The position numbers and the translations under genes are program-made. Positions 59,201 through 64,000 of a DNA stretch of 64,000 nt are shown piece after piece. The notes under the pieces were generated by a model. It did not search any database, was not told the origin of the DNA, and saw only the letters and a program-made list of their open reading frames with translations. The stretch spans positions 124,001 to 188,000 of the forward strand of contig QXVZ01018812.1 in assembly GCA_008931825.1 (NCBI GenBank), written 5' to 3'. This DNA is from Phallusia fumigata (Eukaryota > Chordata > Ascidiacea > Phlebobranchia > Ascidiidae). Numbering within the stretch: the stretch's first letter is position 1; the number at the start of each line of letters is the position of its first letter.

Positions 59201-61819
59201 CCTAGCACGGGTAGGTTAGCTTCTAAGCCCCCTCGACTGGACCCACCAACGTCTCTTACAGTCGTGACTCATACCGCGTCATTTTCACATGAGCCTCTTT
59301 TATGAGGCTCCGTCACTTTAAATTATTGTGTAGCTGTAGCGCGTCCAACCTCGATCCACCAATTGTGCCTATATTTTGCACCTCATAACCTTTTAACCTT
59401 GCGCAGCTTTTTTCCAACCTGGTGATTGATTTAGTGCTATTGTGTCGCTATGATATTTTTCACCAAGCGCAGTAAACTTAGGTCAACTTAACAAATATTA
59501 CATAAGATAGACCTATACCTCATGCATATTACTCTGTGCACATCGGAAGTACATCTTGGCAAGCAGCCAATCTTCCTTGCTGCCCTTGGACGTGAAGACG
59601 TAATCTCGGTTACCAGGAACCAGTTGAATAGCCAGTGGCAGAAATTCGCCTTTGTCATTGACGTAGAACAGACCAATGCAGTTGGGGCAGTGAAGTTCCC
59701 CTCGCATTATTAAATTCGTCATTCTCGGAACTCCGTCGAGAACATCAAAGAAATCGGCAATGTAGATTTTTCCTGCCTGTAGCAATTGTAAGATGACTTA
59801 CAAACCATATATTATTTTTTTACGAAACGACTTAGTTCATACCTTCATTTCTCCCTCCAGTGTCTTGCCGTTTCCAAGAGTTGTCTCTACGTCACTGTTG
59901 GTGATGTCACAATTTGTTGGCAGTGACGTACAACGTTTGAAGCAGTGTGGGCTGATTCCGTTCAGCGTTTGTCTGCCAATGGCAAGATCCGAATACCAAC
60001 TGTTGTAACAAGGAAATATACAACACATTAAAAGATGATTGTATTTATCCGATGAAGTTTTCATTACACTTACTCATCCAAGTACATGGGATCTGGTCGT
60101 AGCATGGAATCGTGCTTGTACAATGAATGGTAATCCTCCAATTTATTGATGGGTGATACAACCGCTGCAGATTTTTGTGTAAACTTTTATTGATTTTGTT
60201 AAAATCCCAGACCGCCTATGGAAATGTTAAACGAGTACCATCGGCAATTTTAGGCACTTTGCTTTAGTTTCGGTTTCTAAAGAGCAGTTTGTCGAAAGTG
60301 CAGATGATTATTATTGTATTTAAGGTTTAAAGTTTCAATGCAATCGCAGAATCACGTGGCACGAAACATTCTTTGAAACACGCGACGTACGCCATTCCTT
60401 TAAAGCACAGTACCCGTAACACAAAAATTCATTTTTGTCACCTACATTGAATAGTCTTGAGCGTGGAGTTGATTACCCCTTCGAAAACGGTGCCCAGGAA
60501 GTAAGTGACCTTGACTGTGTCTTGCTGAAATATCCTCGGAAGTTGCAAGCGCGTGGCCGCGTTGACGTAACGAGGAAGTCCCCAACTGCTATCATCCGGA
60601 TTTGGTTTCGGCACCCAGTCAAATATCTCCATGTTTCTGGCGATTTCTCTAGCGCGAAGAGTTTTTATCTTCGGGTTGGTGATGTTTTGTGGGAGTTGAG
60701 CTACGGGAGTAAACAGCCAAGGTTGTAAACTAATATCATACTCGTCTATACAAGAAGACTACTGAGGCTAACCACCAATGAAGTTTCGCTTTTTGTGATT
60801 AAAAACGTTACGGCATTGCTTTTTGCCCTATTACATTGTCAGTTTACGTATAGTGTCACTTGCAAAGGAGCTGAAAAAAACCCAAACGATTTTGACCCAA
60901 ATAAGACTACAGAAAAAAGATTCTTTTCCTGGGAGACTGTTAAAAACAGCATTACTTTGGTTTGAGTGTCATCTTTAACGACTTTTGCTTACGCCGTATA
61001 TAATTTAAGAAAGGTCCAGGAAATGGATTGACTTGATCCAATTAAGTCACAGGGGACTTAAGAAAAACATCACACACACTGCTTATTTTGATTTTTAATA
61101 CACACCGTCTCCCCTTGCGACCTCGATAGAAGTAGTTATCCAGTCATAGATAGGAAACTCGGCTGATTGAACTCCATATTCCACTTTTACCATGTTACAC
61201 ATCCATTCGTCCTCAGCCAGCCAATTCGTCAACTCTGTTTGAAAACAATGTTGTCAAAGAAAATCAATTTCTAGATAACCTCATTTTATCTGGCTGACTG
61301 GCATTGTATAACGATGCCAAAGCAAATAAAACGTTTCAAGGTTTCGAGTATTTATGCTGGCTCAATGTTTTGCTTTTACAGTTTCTTCTTGCTAACTTAC
61401 TAAATTCAATGATGACAGGAAGGCCGACATCTTCACAAGTCAATTTGTAACTGTCAGTTTTTCCAGGCTGAAAGTCGTCGTACATAAACTTATCTAACGT
61501 CAACCACTTGGTAGAAAAACCATCCTCGCCGAACATCTTCAGACTAACGGCGGAGTTGGTACCAGCCTTGCCTTTTGCCGCCGATGTCTGGGAAATGTGA
61601 ACACAGTCGGTTATTAAACTGTTTGACCTGTTTGCCAAAATTACTTAAATTGTAATTAGCAAATGTTTTTTTCGAATACCACAAGAAAAGAAATTACTTT
61701 ATGAATAATGTTTCTAAAACTGTTCGCAAATACTTTATTTATCATTGTGTTTTTTTGTTCCCATCGTATTTGACGACTTGTCAACTCACCGACACTGTAA
61801 CTCTGTAAGAAGCCGCCAT
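56246..61819 (-). CDS. PLAT-domain lipoxygenase, copy C (14 exons)
   Basis: Exons: 61819-61790, 61587-61401, 61234-61106, 60700-60446, 60164-60074, 59999-59843, 59776-59519, 59100-58908, 58727-58647, 58431-58313, 57922-57803, 57475-57341, 56996-56898 and 56425-56246. All phases agree: 2034 nt, 677 residues, starting MAASYRVTVS. The PLAT domain covers residues 1 to about 115. Iron ligands are His368 and His373 (MHEWIYH), His555 and Asn559 (QHAAVNFGQ) and C-terminal Ile677 (PNSIAI), nearly the same numbering as human 5-lipoxygenase. Alanine 416 in INNDAR predicts S-type oxygenation. Of the three it is the most canonical. It probably oxygenates arachidonate-like fatty acids at membranes; positional specificity cannot be read from sequence alone. 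Confidence 0.92.
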
Positions 61820-64000
61820 TTTCAGTTTCCCTTGCTATCAATCAATCAATGACTAACAGAATCGTATTGTTGATTAACCTGTACGTATAAAAATATGCCG
61901 CATATGAAAGTTCAGCATGCACACATTTCTACTTTTTGTCTTCGCATGATACCACGTAAATTGTTTTCATGAGTTTACAACACGAATTTCTTCAAACACT
62001 GGCGATTTTCTCTTTGTACAGCATAAAGCGTGCATCCATAGTGGGCAACTCAAAATCGTAAAGACTTGCAGTGACTAGCGTTTTTGTCACAGACAGATTC
62101 AATAACTTCACTGTAACAGACGTAACTTCACCACATCTGCTAGACAACAAGCAAAAGTGCCAGGAGGTTTGGCCTGTGGTGCTGCAGAATTTGTTTTAAG
62201 CTTCAAGAATTATCATCTAAAACAAAAACATGTCATGTTTTGACAAAACTTTGCTACTTGAAGCGCACCTATAGCCCACTTGTCAATTTACCTGCAGCAT
62301 CGCTGTTTTAAACTCCTCTCTCAGGCTAACAGAGCGGAAAGAGAGAAAAACTGTCCTGGACCAAACCTGGAAATATGTGATCAAGCGGGAAATGAGCTTG
62401 TTATTTTGAGTCACGGTTGATGGAAAAATAAATGAAACGGAAGGCGAACGGCACTGAAAAGTAAAAATTAAGAAATAGTATATGGCTTCAATGAAAGACC
62501 GGACGGGCAATCAACTTTGAAAGTAATAAATATTTTTCACACAGCCGCTAGCCTCAAAAACAGTATCCTCTCTGAAAAGTAAATCAAGTTTTGTAAACCT
62601 TTGTGATTGTCTGATTTTTTAGACCCTGTGCAATTTGAACTCTGGTGACTTGTGAAACTGCACTCTCACGAAAATGAAACGTTATTGCAATAAGTTCAGC
62701 AGCGCCATATACAGCTTTTTCCAGTTAAACGTATTTCAAATTCTGCTGCACTGAATAGTTTAACGCGGAAAGAGAGAAAAACTGTCCTAAACCACACCTG
62801 GAAATATGTGATCAAGCGGGAAATGAGCTTGTTATTTTGAGTCACGGCTGATGAAAAATAAATGAAACGGAAGGCGAACGGCACTGAAAGGTGAAAAATT
62901 AATAAATAGTAAATTGCGCCGATGAAAGACCGGACGTACAAAGGCAATCAATTTTTTAGTGGTAAATATTTTTCACACAGCCGCTAACCTCTTCAAAAAA
63001 TAGCAGCGGTCTTGAAAAGTAAATTTGGTTTTGTAAAGTAAATGAGGAACCATGTGTTATTGTCTGATTCTTTACATCCTGTGCAATTTGAACTCTGGTG
63101 ATTTGTGAAACTGCACTCTCTCGAAAATGAAACGTTATTACAATAAGTTCAGCAGCGCCATATACAACTATTTCCAGTTAAGCGTGAATAATTAAATTTC
63201 TGCACCGAATAGTTCTACGTCGAAAGCACCGCCGCGTACTCTTATACATTCAATAAGTCAAAAAAATAAATGACCATAATGAGGTGCGTTTTATTGCCGA
63301 GCATTCACAAAAGCGCTCTGTCGTCGAGTAAGACTTTGCAACGTTTATTCGCAAAACAACGGACCCGTATTGTATTTGTCCGTTATGGTCCCTTGAGATA
63401 GTCCAAATATTCATGGATCGCTAAAGCTTCTCAGTCAACCAGCAAAAAGCTGGTAACTAAATAAAGCTCTGACCTTTAGCTGCAATCCATGGGGCGTTTC
63501 GAAAGTTTTATCCTGAAATGAAAATGGTGTGTATACCACGGTTACCTGACCTGCGACAAGATATTAAAGTTGATTACTTTTTCGTGGCTAAATGTTAAAC
63601 GTGAAATATACATTTGCTAGACCTCGACAAGTTTTCGTTGCTATTATGTTGCTGACTTCAATGACAACCGAGCAAAGGTCTTACCGACAGAAACTGTTTG
63701 ACTATGCCAAAATTCGTTACAATCAAATAGTTTCTATGGTTTGTTATAAGGTTTGTAACAGCCTTCAACAAATATTCGACAGATCCAAACGTTTTTCGCT
63801 TGTACGTAACTAGCAAAGGCAAAATTAGTAAAAGATAAAATAATCTTTTGTCAGTCACTTTGCTTTGGCGTAGGATTTGTTTCTTTCTGTTTATTTGTTA
63901 CATTTAATATGCACTCTATTTCTAAATTATGTTGAAGATCTTTTGTAGCTCATATTAAACTCTTCCATCGTGCAAACAAAGAGCAAATCGCTGGAAAAAT
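61820..64000. other. upstream flank of lipoxygenase C
   Basis: No exon is recognised. The first 500 bases are the promoter side of copy C. A direct duplication occupies about 62334-63180. From 63220 to the end I see only AT-rich DNA. A plus-strand frame at 63592-63813 has no recognisable domain. Confidence 0.5.
62334..63180. repeat. tandem duplication of a 430-455 bp unit
   Basis: Unit 1 begins GCGGAAAGAGAGAAAAACTG at 62334 and unit 2 at 62765. Long stretches match, including GGAAATATGTGATCAAGCGG, AATGAGCTTGTTATTTTGAG, TCACACAGCCGCTA, GTGCAATTTGAACTCTGGTG and TAAGTTCAGCAGCGCCATAT. The offset grows from 431 to 453 bases through small insertions. Neither unit keeps an open frame. It lies 0.5-1.4 kb upstream of the lipoxygenase C start. 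Confidence 0.85.

Overview
Animal (eukaryotic) genomic DNA: AT-rich, with many short GT-AG introns, multi-exon genes coding for EGF, C-type lectin, receptor-phosphatase and PLAT-lipoxygenase proteins, tRNA-derived SINEs and small hAT-type elements. Compact introns plus vertebrate-like gene architectures suggest an ascidian tunicate such as Ciona. This is inference from style and content, not a match to a reference.

Region 1 (about 1.5-22.2 kb, minus strand) holds three related C-type lectin genes. The leftmost is a short copy that stops inside the lectin fold (1584-2149). The second (3296-7945) codes for signal peptide, C-type lectin domain, one small cysteine module, 14 EGF repeats each on its own exon, and a membrane anchor with almost no tail. 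The third (10695-22192) codes for signal peptide, C-type lectin domain, three EGF domains, a membrane span and two tandem tyrosine-phosphatase folds in the cell. Both phosphatase folds have lost the catalytic cysteine. This pseudophosphatase lectin receptor, beside tail-less relatives, is the most unusual item in the window.

Region 2 (about 24.8-34.8 kb, both strands) is a cluster of seven intron-less copies of a GNAT-type N-acetyltransferase gene. Two look intact (29966-30736 minus; 34085-34813 plus). One pseudogene carries a 2.2 kb non-autonomous hAT-like transposon with a perfect 8-bp target duplication, filled with ATTCGAAT repeats.

Region 3 (35.9-61.8 kb, minus strand) is a tandem array of three complete lipoxygenase genes of 677, 679 and 677 residues. 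Each has an N-terminal PLAT domain, all iron ligands and the C-terminal isoleucine. Exon sizes are nearly identical across the three; the leftmost gene has one extra intron inside exon 4.

The spaces between genes hold small hAT elements, SINE pieces, a GTACGGTAC-rich dispersed repeat, a GAGTC/AAGTC minisatellite and a 430-455 bp tandem duplication upstream of the rightmost lipoxygenase gene. I saw no reverse transcriptase, capsid or envelope genes, no CRISPR array and no rRNA. Exon borders were read by hand from splice sites, phase and protein alignment from memory, so a few are tentative.
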